Source of the DNA: Hymenobacter mucosus | GTDB taxonomy: Bacteria; Bacteroidota; Bacteroidia; Cytophagales; Hymenobacteraceae | Direction: 5' to 3' | Length of the DNA: 64,000 nucleotides | Assembly (NCBI RefSeq): GCF_900188255.1 | Contig: NZ_FZNS01000003.1 | Span: 1-64,000 of the forward strand | Part shown: piece by piece, positions 34,501-44,180 of the stretch | How positions within the stretch are numbered: the stretch's first letter is position 1 | Layout of the letters: every line of letters begins with the position of its first letter | Made by a program: the position numbers and the translations under genes | Notes under the pieces: generated by a model | The model's database searches: none | Seen by the model: only the letters and a program-made list of their open reading frames with translations | What the model was told of the DNA's origin: nothing

Positions 34501-36222
34501 CTACTCCCAGCGAATGTCTTTCACGCGAAGCTGTAAGTTCTTCACTCCTCGGAATTCGTTCATTTCTACCGTGTAGCACACCTGAAATGGCTCGCCGCGC
34601 AGAATTCGCTCGTGGTACTCGCCTAGTCCGAAACCAATGGCGTCTACCGTATGACGGCCGTCCTGGGTAAGGGTCAACTTCAAGTGCGAGTTGCCGACAA
34701 TCCGGGCCGAATCGGGAGTAGCGTACACCTTATCCGACATAAACACAGGATTGGAATTGCCCGGCCCGAACGGTTCCATCTGATGGAGCAGGTTGAAGAA
34801 GCTGGGCGTAATATCCTGCAGTGCCAGCACTTGATCGATTTCAACTGGGGGAATCAGTTGCTCCGGCAAAATGCGGCCTGCTACAATGCGCTCAAACTTC
34901 TCGCGGAAGGCCGGCACGTTTTCCACGGGTAGCGTAAGGCCTGCCGCATACATGTGGCCGCCAAACTGGTCTAGCAAGTCAGAACACTCTTCGATGGCCT
35001 GGTGCACATCGAACCCGACTACTGAACGGGCCGAGCCAGTAGCCTTCCCGTTGCTTTCCGTCAGAATGATGGTAGGGCGGTAGTACTTATCAAGGCAGCG
35101 CGACGCTACAATGCCTACTACGCCCTTGTGCCAGTCCTGCTTGAAGAGCACGGTAGTACTAGCCGTGCGGAGCAAGGCATCTTGCTCAATCATCTCCAAG
35201 GCTTCCTTGGTAATGCTGGTATCAAAGCCGCGGCGCTCCTGATTGGTTTTGTCTACTACGCCAGCTTTGTCTTTTGCTTCAGCCGTAGTTTCGGCCAAAA
35301 TCATAGCCACGGAACGCTTGGCGTCTCCCATGCGGCCCGCCGCATTGATGCGGGGCGCGAAGCCAAAGACCAGGCTACTGATGTTCAGTTCGGCGTTTTG
35401 GATGCCCGCCAACTCACGCAGCGCATCGAGGCCGGGGCGCTGGGGGCGCTGCCGGTCATTCAACAAGCGTAAGCCGTGGTAAGCCAATGTGCGGTTCTCA
35501 CCGGTAATAGGCACAATATCGGCGGCAATGCTGACAGCCACCAGGTCTAGCAGCTCATACAGCGGTTCCTCGGGTAAGCCTTGGTGCTGGGTGAAAGCCT
35601 GCATGAGTTTGAATCCTACTCCGCAACCAGAAAGCTCCTTGTAGGGATAAGGACAGTCGGCCCGCTTGGGGTCGAGAACGGCTACGGCCTCCGGCAAATC
35701 GGCGCCGGGCAAGTGGTGGTCACAGATGATAAAATCGATGCCGCACTGGTTGGCGTAAGCTACCTTTTCCACGGCTTTTACTCCGCAGTCGAGCGCAATA
35801 ATGAGCTGGTAGCTATTGTCTACCGCGAAATCAATACCGGCTTCTGAAACCCCATACCCTTCCTTGTACCGGTCAGGAATATAGTAGTCGATGCGGGAAG
35901 GGCCGAAAAACTCGCGCAGGTAACTAAAAACCAGGGCAACGGAGGTAGTACCATCCACGTCGTAATCACCAAATACCAGTACTCGCTCCCCCAAATGCAG
36001 CGCCCGCACTAGGCGGTCCACGGCGCGGTCCATATCGCGCATCAGCATAGGGTTGGGGAGGGTAGCCAGGGCTGGCCGGAAATATGCGCGGGCTTCCTCA
36101 AAGCTGCAAACTTTGCGCTGGCAGAGCAGGCCGATGACAGCCTCGTTGACGCGCAAGGCGTCGGCCAAATGCCGTACTTGTTCAGCGTCGGGCGCGGGCT
36201 TGCGAATCCATCGTTTTTCCAT
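34501..36222 (-). CDS. recJ: Single-stranded-DNA-specific exonuclease RecJ
   Basis: 573 aa. The DHH phosphoesterase motifs are clear: FGDYDVDGTTSVALV (motif I), ALDCGVKA, FIICDHHLPG (DHH, motif III) and the DHHA1 motif FGGHMYAAGLTL. The C-terminal OB-like region ends in LRVKDIRWE. It degrades single-stranded DNA 5' to 3' in recombination and mismatch repair and needs Mn or Mg. No partner gene adjacent. Confidence 0.95.
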   Translation of the reverse strand: MEKRWIRKPAPDAEQVRHLADALRVNEAVIGLLCQRKVCSFEEARAYFRPALATLPNPMLMRDMDRAVDRLVRALHLGERVLVFGDYDVDGTTSVALVFSYLREFFGPSRIDYYIPDRYKEGYGVSEAGIDFAVDNSYQLIIALDCGVKAVEKVAYANQCGIDFIICDHHLPGADLPEAVAVLDPKRADCPYPYKELSGCGVGFKLMQAFTQHQGLPEEPLYELLDLVAVSIAADIVPITGENRTLAYHGLRLLNDRQRPQRPGLDALRELAGIQNAELNISSLVFGFAPRINAAGRMGDAKRSVAMILAETTAEAKDKAGVVDKTNQERRGFDTSITKEALEMIEQDALLRTASTTVLFKQDWHKGVVGIVASRCLDKYYRPTIILTESNGKATGSARSVVGFDVHQAIEECSDLLDQFGGHMYAAGLTLPVENVPAFREKFERIVAGRILPEQLIPPVEIDQVLALQDITPSFFNLLHQMEPFGPGNSNPVFMSDKVYATPDSARIVGNSHLKLTLTQDGRHTVDAIGFGLGEYHERILRGEPFQVCYTVEMNEFRGVKNLQLRVKDIRWE

Positions 36223-36254
36223 ATTCTGCCAGAACCCATACTGGGCTATACCTT

Positions 36255-36262
36255 CAAAAGTA
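36255..36262 (-). promoter_or_regulatory. Possible promoter -7 element of recJ
   Basis: Minus-strand TACTTTTG matches TAnnTTTG, 33 bp upstream of the recJ start. No clear -33 TTG. Confidence 0.5.
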
Positions 36263-36410
36263 CGAAGAAAAACCGCGTTTTCGGCTCCCTTTTTCCATCA
36301 GCTAGTGCGGATGTTGTAGCTTTGAAACGGACAGTTTAGGACGCAAATTCTACTTAACCAGCAAGGGCACAGCAACAACCACTGCCCTACCCCCGGCTAT
36401 ACTTCTGCTA

Positions 36411-36524
36411 ATGTCAAAGCTTCGTCAGTTCTTTCAGGAATACCGCCAATACATCCTCTCCGATGGCCTGATGTACGTAGCCTTTATCGTCATCCTAGGA
36501 CTGATGTTTTTGTTCTTCCGCTAA
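36411..36524 (+). CDS. 37-residue single-pass membrane peptide
   Basis: A short frame, ATG 36411 to TAA 36522-36524. The N-terminal 18 residues are polar and aromatic (LRQFFQEYRQY), followed by a hydrophobic stretch of about 18 residues (YVAFIVILGLMFLFF) and a final Arg. The shape (amphipathic head plus one membrane helix) and clean ATG and stop are protein-like, and I recall similar tiny proteins in Bacteroidota. No function known. It is divergent from recJ and convergent with the TPR gene. Confidence 0.55.
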   Translation: MSKLRQFFQEYRQYILSDGLMYVAFIVILGLMFLFFR

Positions 36525-36637
36525 CCCACGTCGTTTCTAGCAGGCCGTTTTGGGTTGAGGCAGAACGTGTATGTCAGGGCTTCGCTGACCACGCTTCAAC
36601 TCACGCAATACAGTAGGCGCAGCCATCGGCAGATGGC

Positions 36638-38485
36638 TTAGTTTACTGCGTCGCCGCGTAGTTTGCGGAACCGCTTACGGGCCTCGGCCACGTAGATACT
36701 GCCGGGGTATTTCACCAGCATTTGATTGTAAAGCTGCTGGGCCTTGTCGCGGTCTTGCAGGTTTTCTTCCTGAATACTAGCGGCCAAGAACAAAGCGTCG
36801 TCGCTTAGCACGTCGTACTTTGGATTGGCCGTGATTTTCTCTAGCGTACCAATGGCGCCTGGGTAGTCGCCAGTGCGGCGTTGCAACTGGGCTTTCAGGT
36901 ACCAAGCATCGTCTTGCAGAGCGTGGCCGGGGTACTTTTGCAACAGAGCATCAAGGCCACGTAGGGCCTCCGGAATCTTGTTTTGAAATACGAGTTGCTC
37001 CACGGCGGCATAGTCATGGAGAGCTACGCCGGCCGTATCCATGGCCGTATTGTCGGTGATGAGCAGACTGAGCTGCATAGCATCATTGGCAATTTCACGG
37101 CTAGTAGCTTGCTTCAGAATATCAAGGTGAGACTTGGCCAGTTTAAAGTCGCCGGCGAAATAGCTAAGACGAGCGTTGCGCAGCTTGGCTTCGTACCCTA
37201 GCGGCGTATCCTTGTGCGACTTCTCGACCTGCGAATACAGCAGCGTTGCTTCCCAGGGCTCTGCCCGAAGCAGGTAGATGTCCGCCAAATCAATTTTGGC
37301 TTGGTCCACTACCTCTAGGCTGGCACGGGGCATGTCGATTACCTCTTGCAGCAGCTTCATGGCGGGCTCTTTCTCATCTAGTTGAAAAGCCATCAAGGCC
37401 GCCATACTCCGCAGTACGGGAGCCGTTTCGGGCGTGCGGCCCAGCTCTTGCAGCACCTGCTGGTACTCCTGCAGCAGGCCCCGTAGTTGGGCTACGTTTA
37501 CGGGGTAGGTAGTGCGCACTTGCTCTTCGCGGGTCTGCACTAGGCGCTGACGCGCCAAGGCGTAGAAGGGCTTGCCCCGATACTCGCGCACCAAGTAGTC
37601 GTAGCCCTGAATTGCGCTTTCGTAGTCCTTGTTGCGGCGGGCAATTTCGGCTACTTCCAGCACCCGCTGCCCATCCGTGCGGCCCCGACGGTCGAGGGCT
37701 TTGGCTTGGACAAGGGCGCCCGTAAAGTCGCGGCGCTGTACCTGCAACCACAGCAGTAATTCGCTGTACACGGTGCGGTCAGGGTTCTTCTGTACCAAGC
37801 CAATGAGCTCTTTCTCTAGCGCCTCAAAGTCCTTGTCTTCTTGCAGGCTGTTTTGCAACATGTTGCGCACAAAGGGCAGTTGGTGCTCATCGTCCTGCAA
37901 TAACCGTAGCGTTTCACCCATCACCTTATCCTGCTGCCCGCTCTGGGTGTAGAGCTGAATTAGCTGAGGCGAAAACTCAGTGTCGTTTTTGGCTACTTCT
38001 CTTCCACGCAAGTAGGTTTTTACGGCCCACTCCGGCAAGCTTGCTTTTTGAAACTCTGCCGCTACGGGCACTACCTGGGCAGTAGTCAGCTGACTTACCA
38101 CCCGCTCATACTGCTTTTGGGCTGCTGCCTGGTCGTTGGCTTTGGTATACACGCCCCCCAGCAGCACACCTAGCGTGGGGTCCTCTGGGCGTTGCTTGAG
38201 CGCGCGCTTTACTAGCTTCTCGGCGTCTTTGTGCTTTGCCAGGTTCTGCAAAGAAGCTACATAGTCGGGCAGAATAGCAGATGCCGTTTGGTCTTCGTTG
38301 CGCAGCCGCCCGAAGAGGTAAACGGCTTTTTCACTTTCCCCCTTGCGCGCATATTCCCGAGCCAGGGCAATGGTGTTGCCTTCGCCCTGGGCTTTCCCCG
38401 CGGTAGGAATCAGGAGGTGCAGCCCACCCACCAGGGCCAGGGCTACACCTCCCTTTTGCAAGACCGAACGTAGCTGCATCTTCAT
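36638..38485 (-). CDS. Exported TPR-repeat protein
   Basis: 615 aa. The signal peptide ends near GKAQG. The rest is helical with many TPR-like units (AREYARKGESEKAVYLFGRL; YLKAQLQRRTGDYPGAIGTLEKI; DKAQQLYNQMLVKYPGSIY), including a C-terminal block like BamD/YfiO-type repeats. It is probably a periplasmic scaffold. No enzyme motif. It lies downstream of the ppiD-like gene but is separated from it by a strong terminator, so it has its own promoter. Confidence 0.85.
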   Translation of the reverse strand: MKMQLRSVLQKGGVALALVGGLHLLIPTAGKAQGEGNTIALAREYARKGESEKAVYLFGRLRNEDQTASAILPDYVASLQNLAKHKDAEKLVKRALKQRPEDPTLGVLLGGVYTKANDQAAAQKQYERVVSQLTTAQVVPVAAEFQKASLPEWAVKTYLRGREVAKNDTEFSPQLIQLYTQSGQQDKVMGETLRLLQDDEHQLPFVRNMLQNSLQEDKDFEALEKELIGLVQKNPDRTVYSELLLWLQVQRRDFTGALVQAKALDRRGRTDGQRVLEVAEIARRNKDYESAIQGYDYLVREYRGKPFYALARQRLVQTREEQVRTTYPVNVAQLRGLLQEYQQVLQELGRTPETAPVLRSMAALMAFQLDEKEPAMKLLQEVIDMPRASLEVVDQAKIDLADIYLLRAEPWEATLLYSQVEKSHKDTPLGYEAKLRNARLSYFAGDFKLAKSHLDILKQATSREIANDAMQLSLLITDNTAMDTAGVALHDYAAVEQLVFQNKIPEALRGLDALLQKYPGHALQDDAWYLKAQLQRRTGDYPGAIGTLEKITANPKYDVLSDDALFLAASIQEENLQDRDKAQQLYNQMLVKYPGSIYVAEARKRFRKLRGDAVN

Positions 38486-38621
38486 AAAAGCAGAACTAAA
38501 AAAGTAGTAAGGAAGTGCGCCCGCAGGCTGCTACCATCCAGTGAAGGAGCAACGGCCGTCCTTGCCTCCCCCGTTCAAAAGTCGAGGTATAAAGTTGCGG
38601 CGCTGCATCAACGCCAAAAAC

Positions 38622-38655
38622 AAAAAGGGCCGTACCCGAAGGTACGGCCCTTTTT
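38622..38655 (-). terminator. Terminator of the ppiD-like gene
   Basis: A 15-bp perfect stem AAAAAGGGCCGTACC/GGTACGGCCCTTTTT closes a CGAA tetraloop, 22 bp beyond the stop codon. Confidence 0.85.
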
Positions 38656-38676
38656 AATTCTTGAGAACAGTATGGT

Positions 38677-40803
38677 TTAGAAGAACTTCGTGCGCTCGTC
38701 TTTCACGTTGGCATGCTGCTTAATGGCCTCATACGTAAGGTTGTCGGTGCGGGCAGCGCGCTGGGCCATCAACTGCTGGCGAACAGATTTCACGTCGGTA
38801 GGTACTGTAGGCTTTTGTACACTTACGGCTTCTACTACCAGTACACCCTGCTCACCCTGGAAGGGGGCAGACTTCTGACCGGGCTTCAGCCCGAAAGCCT
38901 TGCCGACAGCCAAGGGCTCGTTGCCAACGCCAGGGAGTTGGCCAGTGCCCAGCACTACGTTGTCCGCCGTTTTCACTTGGGCGTTGGGGCCGTAGGCTTG
39001 GGCCATTTGCTCCAATGAGCCTTTAGCGGCACTCAGCTTCTTGATGATTTGCTCGGCTTTCAACTCGTTGCGCACCAGGGCAGATACTTCTGGCTTCACG
39101 CTGGCAACGTCGGCAACTCCTTTCGTCCGCTCGCCAGTCAGAACCGCAATAACGTACTGGTCACCAATTTCAAATACTTCCGATACATCTCCTACTTGGG
39201 TAGGAGTGCCTTCGGGGTTGAAGCCGTAAGCCCAGCGTACCAACTGACGAGCACCTTGCAGGTTATTCACGGCTTGCTCGCCGCGGCCGAGGCCTTTGGC
39301 TTCTACTTTCTGCAAAGACTTATCCTTGGCTACTGCCTTCCGGAACGACTCTAGGTCGGTAGCTTCGCCCTTCAACTGCTGCGCTTTCTGGTAAGCTGCG
39401 TCGCGGGTAGCATCGGTAGGCTGAATGGTCTTTTGCACAGCGGCCACCTGGTAGGTCTGGGTGGTTTTGGGCGCGGTGATTTTGATGATGTGGTAGCCGA
39501 ATGACGTTTTTACCGGAGCAGGTAGCAACCCGGCCGACGTAGCGCCGAATACTGCCTTCTCAAACTCGGGTACCATGCGGCCTTGCTGGAACCAGCCTAG
39601 GTCACCACCGGTGGTGGTAGTACCGTCGGTACCATACTGGCGGGCCATAGCGGCAAAGTCGGCACCGCCTTTGATTTTGTTCAGGATATCGGTGGCTTTG
39701 GCTTTGGCCGCAGCATCAGCTTCGGGCGTGGTACCCTCCGGCTTAATCAGGATGTGGCTAGCACGAGCGGCAGCTTGCGCGCCGGCTTTCTGGCCGGTTA
39801 CTTTAAACAGTGAGTAAGTGCCGTTTTCAGCGTAAGGTCCGTACACTTTGCCTACTTGCAAGGGTAATTGGCTACGAAGCTTCTCCGGCATATCGGCCGG
39901 CGAGAGGTAGGCCGCGTTATAGGGCTGATCTGAGTTCAGCTTTGCAAACAGCGAGTCGTTAGGAGCCGTAGTAAACTGGGTAGCCAGTTCGTCTACCGTC
40001 TTCCGTACGGTAGCACTATCTTCTACCGAGGCCGTAACCGGAATGGTCACGTATTCAATAGAGCGGCCATCCTCTACTTTGTAACGGCCTTTGTTCTTGT
40101 CGATGTAAGCTTGCACCTGCTCATCCGTAACCTTCACGCTCGAATCGGAGATGGTGAAGTAGGGCACCAGTAAGTACCGTACGTTGGCTTTGCTATTCTG
40201 AGCTTCGTCGAAGCGCTTGGCTTCGGCAGCCGTTACGTAGGTACTCAGTTTGAGCAGGTTGTTGTATTTCGCAGCTAGACGCTCAGGCCCTAGGTTGGCT
40301 TCGAAGTTGCGGAAGGCCTCCTGAGTCTGAGGGGGTAGTTTGTCGAGGTTGCGGAGGTATTCAATAACCTTGGTTTTGTCGAACTGCCCAGTCTGCGGAT
40401 CAGTAAAGGCTTGCCGGATGCTTGGGTGAATGTTGTTCCCCTGCACCATATCCGTCAACTCATCGTCCGACACTTTCAGTCCTAGCTTGTCAAACTCCTT
40501 CTGGAAGGCAATGCGGTAAAGCGTCTGGTTCCATGCCTGGTCGCGCAGGTAGCCCATAGTATTTTCATCGGGCTGGCGGCCTTGCTGAGCAATGAAGGCC
40601 TGCTTGGCTTGTTCCAGGGTAGCATTGAACGTCTCATAGTCCACTTTCTCCCCGGCTACTTCGCCCACTACCCGGTCGTTGCCAGCAAAGAGGCTATTGC
40701 GGCCGTAGAGGAAGTCCCCCCCCAACATGAAGAGCAGCAGGCCGATGATAATGGCCCCGACTGCCCAGCCCGATTTTTCTCGGATTGTGTTAATTAATGC
40801 CAT
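38677..40803 (-). CDS. PpiD-like periplasmic peptidyl-prolyl isomerase
   Basis: 708 aa. An N-terminal membrane helix (about 12-33, VGAIIIGLLLFMLGGDFLYG) anchors a SurA_N-like helical region. A parvulin domain follows at about 345-450 (RASHILIKPEGT, DGTTTTGGDLGWFQQGRMVPEFE, FGYHIIKIT), then a second weaker isomerase-like region. This matches PpiD, which helps fold outer-membrane and secreted proteins at the inner membrane. The neighbouring barrel protein and lptC genes support an envelope role. Confidence 0.9.
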   Translation of the reverse strand: MALINTIREKSGWAVGAIIIGLLLFMLGGDFLYGRNSLFAGNDRVVGEVAGEKVDYETFNATLEQAKQAFIAQQGRQPDENTMGYLRDQAWNQTLYRIAFQKEFDKLGLKVSDDELTDMVQGNNIHPSIRQAFTDPQTGQFDKTKVIEYLRNLDKLPPQTQEAFRNFEANLGPERLAAKYNNLLKLSTYVTAAEAKRFDEAQNSKANVRYLLVPYFTISDSSVKVTDEQVQAYIDKNKGRYKVEDGRSIEYVTIPVTASVEDSATVRKTVDELATQFTTAPNDSLFAKLNSDQPYNAAYLSPADMPEKLRSQLPLQVGKVYGPYAENGTYSLFKVTGQKAGAQAAARASHILIKPEGTTPEADAAAKAKATDILNKIKGGADFAAMARQYGTDGTTTTGGDLGWFQQGRMVPEFEKAVFGATSAGLLPAPVKTSFGYHIIKITAPKTTQTYQVAAVQKTIQPTDATRDAAYQKAQQLKGEATDLESFRKAVAKDKSLQKVEAKGLGRGEQAVNNLQGARQLVRWAYGFNPEGTPTQVGDVSEVFEIGDQYVIAVLTGERTKGVADVASVKPEVSALVRNELKAEQIIKKLSAAKGSLEQMAQAYGPNAQVKTADNVVLGTGQLPGVGNEPLAVGKAFGLKPGQKSAPFQGEQGVLVVEAVSVQKPTVPTDVKSVRQQLMAQRAARTDNLTYEAIKQHANVKDERTKFF

Positions 40804-40844
40804 TTACTTGAAAAAAAGCACAGGTAAAAAAGTGGAAAGAGGTG

Positions 40845-40875
40845 CAAAATAACCAGAAACCCCCGGACATTCAAA
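40845..40875 (-). promoter_or_regulatory. Promoter of the ppiD-like gene
   Basis: Minus strand: TTTG (40872-40875), 19 nt, TTATTTTG (40845-40852) followed by CACC, 42 bp upstream of the start codon. One base departs from TAnnTTTG. Confidence 0.55.
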
Positions 40876-41079
40876 GGGCGCGGCGAAGTGAGCTTGTGCG
40901 GTAAGCCACGTGGCCTCCTTGGCAGTAGCAAGAATCTGTTGTTCTGTGTATTCGGTGGCTATAATGACACCGGACCTCGCTTCTCCAAAACCTGCCACTG
41001 CAGGAGTGGTAGTTTGGACGAAAGGAGGTCCGGAGCCAGGTACTGCACAAGCAGTATGCACACTATACAATATGAGATA

Positions 41080-41346
41080 CTACCGCTTTTTGCCACCCGT
41101 TTTTTTGCGGGCGGGGGCAGCGGCTTTTTGGGCGGCTTCCGCGGCCGCCGCGGCTTCCTTGGCGCGCTGCTTGAGGTAGCGGTAGCTGATCAGGAAGCCA
41201 AAGGAGAGCATGAAAAGCCAGTAGTTGCGGTACAGCCCATCCATCTTACCGACCGCTAAGGTTTGGTAGCTGGCAATTACAAACGTGACGAGGGCTAGGG
41301 AGAACAGAATAGTGCGCCCGAGGCCCGGGTCCCAAAAACGTTTCAT
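41080..41346 (-). CDS. Small membrane protein with Ala/Lys-rich tail
   Basis: 88 aa with two hydrophobic helices (about 11-28 and 40-56) and a C-terminal Ala/Lys-rich tail (AAAAAEAAQKAAAPARKK) that looks like a cytoplasmic, disordered or coiled extension. No family recognised. It starts 12 bp beyond the lptC stop codon, in the same direction, in the string coaX, barrel protein, lptC, this gene. Confidence 0.65.
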   Translation of the reverse strand: MKRFWDPGLGRTILFSLALVTFVIASYQTLAVGKMDGLYRNYWLFMLSFGFLISYRYLKQRAKEAAAAAEAAQKAAAPARKKTGGKKR

Positions 41347-41358
41347 GGCAAGCAGCGA

Positions 41359-41934
41359 TTAGCGAGAACTAGCAGGCGCCGGGGCGGAGTTAACATCAAA
41401 AACTCCTGTCGGCGTCAGAATGGTGTAGCGGGAGAAGTCTTGGTTAGCCGTTAAGCCTTTCCCCGTCAGTACTTCGGTGGGCGTTGTAACCCGTACTTCG
41501 GTGGTTTCCTTGGTATAAATCAGCGCCTTACCTGTGTCGTAGAAAGCTTCTTCGGTATTCATCCGCTGTTGCTTTTCTACGTTTGATACCCGCACGTTGC
41601 CGCGCACAATGTACAGGCTCTTCGCCTTTTCCTTCTTGCCGTAGTTGGCCTCAATGGTATTGACCACTTTGCTACCATCTTCCGACAAAAAGGTAAGACT
41701 GAGCCCTTTAGGAAAAATCTGGTCGCCATTTTCGAAGTCCTGCTCCAGCGGCGCCTTGAGGCGGATACGCAGCTTAGCTGAGTCGCTAACGAGCATGAGC
41801 ACGTTTTCGGTTTCTATCAGCGGCCCCGTGTACGAGACTGGTTTGACCACTTCATCGGCTTGCTTCTGGCAGCTATCGAGCAGCAGTACAGCTAGCCCGC
41901 TTATCCAGAGCAGATGTCGCCCATACGTATTCAT
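41359..41934 (-). CDS. lptC: LPS-export periplasmic protein LptC
   Basis: 191 aa from the ATG at 41934. The signal ends in lipobox LLLDSC, unlike the membrane helix of proteobacterial LptC but usual in Bacteroidota. The beta-rich mature part has the LptC/OstA-like pattern: NVLMLVSDSAKLRIRLKAP, EANYGKKEKAKSLYIVRGNV and EAFYDTGKALIYTKE. It relays lipopolysaccharide from the LptBFG complex to LptA. lptB is at 31.2 kb. It follows the barrel-protein gene by 10 bp. Confidence 0.82.
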   Translation of the reverse strand: MNTYGRHLLWISGLAVLLLDSCQKQADEVVKPVSYTGPLIETENVLMLVSDSAKLRIRLKAPLEQDFENGDQIFPKGLSLTFLSEDGSKVVNTIEANYGKKEKAKSLYIVRGNVRVSNVEKQQRMNTEEAFYDTGKALIYTKETTEVRVTTPTEVLTGKGLTANQDFSRYTILTPTGVFDVNSAPAPASSR

Positions 41935-41944
41935 AGTACGTCCG

Positions 41945-43291
41945 TTACTCAATGCGGCGCTTGATAAACCAGCGGTTGTTGAGCGTGACGCCCAATTGCA
42001 TGCGCACGTAATCTTCTTTCACGTTACGCTCCGAAACACCCGTTGAGAGGCGCTGCACATCTGTGTTGCCACGCTGCCCATAGATGAAGCCTAAGCTAAT
42101 GGTTGTGCCGTCGAGCGGAGTAGCCGTGGGAAGCGGAAATGCGAAGCCCCAGCTTACTGCCCGGTCATACAGGGTGTTACCACCGGGGCGGTAAGGCAAC
42201 TGTGCTACGCTAAGGCCAGCCCGGTAAGTAACGCGACGGAAGTAATTATCTACGGCAGTTGGGTCAGGAGTGAACTCCCCACCAATACCTCCTCGGTAGG
42301 TATCGCTCAAGAGCACGCCAGAAGCACCGCCTGCTTCGCCAAAGGCGACGAACTTGGACCACTCCTGCCGCGAGCCATCAAGGCTTAAGCTCCAGTTGCG
42401 GTTGTTATCGAAGCTAACACCTACTTGAGCTAGTGCTGGCACGGTAGCTTTACCTGGCGCATCGGTTTCCAGCGCGGTAGAGCTAAGCTGCAACTGCTCT
42501 AATGTTTCCCGGTTCTGAGAAATAGAACGCTCCCCATTCAAATTTGACTGGAAGCTGTATACCCCACCCAGGTTGAAATTCACTTTGTCATTCACTTTGC
42601 CCCGGTAATGGATGCCGGTTCGGAAAGCAAAGTCAGAGTAATGCACGTGGTAGATGTTCACGTCCCGAACGGTATTGGCGTCCGTTGAAGAAGGCGTAAT
42701 AACGGTAGTAGCGCGCTGCTGATCAATGCTACCAAACACGTACCCTACCGATGCTCCTACAACCAAGCCCTTAGCAATGCGCACAGAGTGGCTGGTGTAC
42801 GCTTCAGCTAGGTCGCCGCTACCCTTGTACTCATTGTTGGCCGTTGAATTTGGGTCACCAATAACTGGGTCAACAGTAACCGATTCGTAGTCGACGGAGC
42901 TGTAAGGTTTGAGGCCAATAGAGCCAGCCCACCGCCGCGAAATAGGAAAGGCCAGTGCTAGGTAGCTTAGGTTTGCGGAGCCTGTACGCTGAGAGCTTAC
43001 ATTGTTGCGTAGCGTTTTAAACTGGGCACTGTAGCCAGCTTCAAACGTGGTACGCGACGTGTAGTACAGCATGGCCGGGTTCAGCTCGTTCACGTTGGTG
43101 CTGTTCGGAGCTGCCACGCCAATGCCACCCATACCCATCTGCCGGACGCCCCCCATGTTGGAGTTCGCATCGCCGAGGCCTAAGCGTGAATAGGGCGAGT
43201 TGCCCAGGCCCTGTCCGTAAGCCAACGGAGCTACCAGCAACCCTAGTAGCGAAAGACCACCAGCAAGGCCGGCGAAATTAGGTTGAGACAT
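41945..43291 (-). CDS. FadL-like outer-membrane beta-barrel protein
   Basis: 448 aa with a signal peptide (to about residue 26, AYGQG). The mature N terminus NSPYSRLGLGDANSNMGG and alternating hydrophobic/polar strands to a C-terminal aromatic-containing end indicate an outer-membrane barrel of the FadL/OmpP1-like type common in Bacteroidota. The ligand is unknown. Its ATG overlaps the coaX stop by 14 bp. The set coaX-barrel-lptC appears to be a conserved order in the phylum, recalled from memory. Confidence 0.8.
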   Translation of the reverse strand: MSQPNFAGLAGGLSLLGLLVAPLAYGQGLGNSPYSRLGLGDANSNMGGVRQMGMGGIGVAAPNSTNVNELNPAMLYYTSRTTFEAGYSAQFKTLRNNVSSQRTGSANLSYLALAFPISRRWAGSIGLKPYSSVDYESVTVDPVIGDPNSTANNEYKGSGDLAEAYTSHSVRIAKGLVVGASVGYVFGSIDQQRATTVITPSSTDANTVRDVNIYHVHYSDFAFRTGIHYRGKVNDKVNFNLGGVYSFQSNLNGERSISQNRETLEQLQLSSTALETDAPGKATVPALAQVGVSFDNNRNWSLSLDGSRQEWSKFVAFGEAGGASGVLLSDTYRGGIGGEFTPDPTAVDNYFRRVTYRAGLSVAQLPYRPGGNTLYDRAVSWGFAFPLPTATPLDGTTISLGFIYGQRGNTDVQRLSTGVSERNVKEDYVRMQLGVTLNNRWFIKRRIE

Positions 43292-44021
43292 GATGTACTA
43301 AAATTCGATGAAGCCCAATCAGCACGAGCTCCGGTACGACAAAGATAGAGCCTTTCAGCCGGGCATGGAAGAAGGCCGCATCACCACCGGCTAGCACTAC
43401 TGCTACCTGTGGGTATTGATCTGCGTAGTCGGCCAGTAAACCACGTACTTCAGACGCAGCCCCGTTCAACACGCCACTCCAAATAGCCGATTGAGTATCG
43501 GTGCCCGTAAGCGGCACTACCTCGTCGGAGGCAGCAGGCCACTCTAGCAACGGCAAACGCCCCGTAAACGTGTGTAGCGCACGGAAGCGCATACCCAAAC
43601 CAGGTGCAATGCTCCCCCCACGAAACGTACCCGTTGCATCCACAAGGTCGCACTTGATAGCTGTACCAGCATCTACTATTACCACGTTTCGGTGTGGTAG
43701 TAGCCAGGCCGCTCCTACTGCCGCTGCCAATCGGTCGGCCCCCAGCGTCTGGGGAGTAGCGTAAGCATTGCCAATTGGTAGCGGCGTAGCGGCGGGCACG
43801 AACTCCAAGACCCGGCCCGGCACAAGCGGTTGCAGTTCGGCGGCCCAGGCAGTAGTAGCCTCTGCTACCGAAGCAACTATTGCGTGAGTGGGTTGCAGCC
43901 GTTGCACAGCATCCCGGATTTGGTCCGGCGTCTGGTGCGAGGCGGATTCAACTAGTGCGTCATCAGCAAAGCAACCGTACTTCACGGCCGTATTCCCAAT
44001 GTCGAGGGCTAGAGTGCGCAC
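43278..44021 (-). CDS. coaX: Type III pantothenate kinase (CoaX)
   Basis: 247 aa from a GTG start. ASKHA-fold motifs are present: TLALDIGNTAVKYGCF (phosphate 1), QTLGADRLAAAVGAAWL, VVIVDAGTAIKCDLV (phosphate 2) and SIAPGLGMRFRALHTFTGRLP. It phosphorylates pantothenate to start coenzyme A synthesis, using the product of PanC at 19 kb. Its end overlaps the barrel-protein start, suggesting coupling. Confidence 0.95.
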   Translation of the reverse strand: MRTLALDIGNTAVKYGCFADDALVESASHQTPDQIRDAVQRLQPTHAIVASVAEATTAWAAELQPLVPGRVLEFVPAATPLPIGNAYATPQTLGADRLAAAVGAAWLLPHRNVVIVDAGTAIKCDLVDATGTFRGGSIAPGLGMRFRALHTFTGRLPLLEWPAASDEVVPLTGTDTQSAIWSGVLNGAASEVRGLLADYADQYPQVAVVLAGGDAAFFHARLKGSIFVVPELVLIGLHRILVHHVST

Positions 44022-44180
44022 TACTAGGCAAGAAATAACTAGTGAAAGGTGAGGTCAGGAAAGCGCAAACGCTACGAAGCATTTGGTTTCACTAAGCTTA
44101 GCGCACCTCCAACTAGGTAGCATCTGAGCTTTCCCGATTTTCACCACTAAGAGCCACCCGCTAAGCAGGTGGTTGCGTGC

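Noticed and set aside
40804..41070. 88-codon open frame between the small membrane gene and the ppiD-like gene
   Set aside because: Starts at TTG, has no recognisable domain or conserved pattern and overlaps the likely ppiD promoter. Reported only as an open question.
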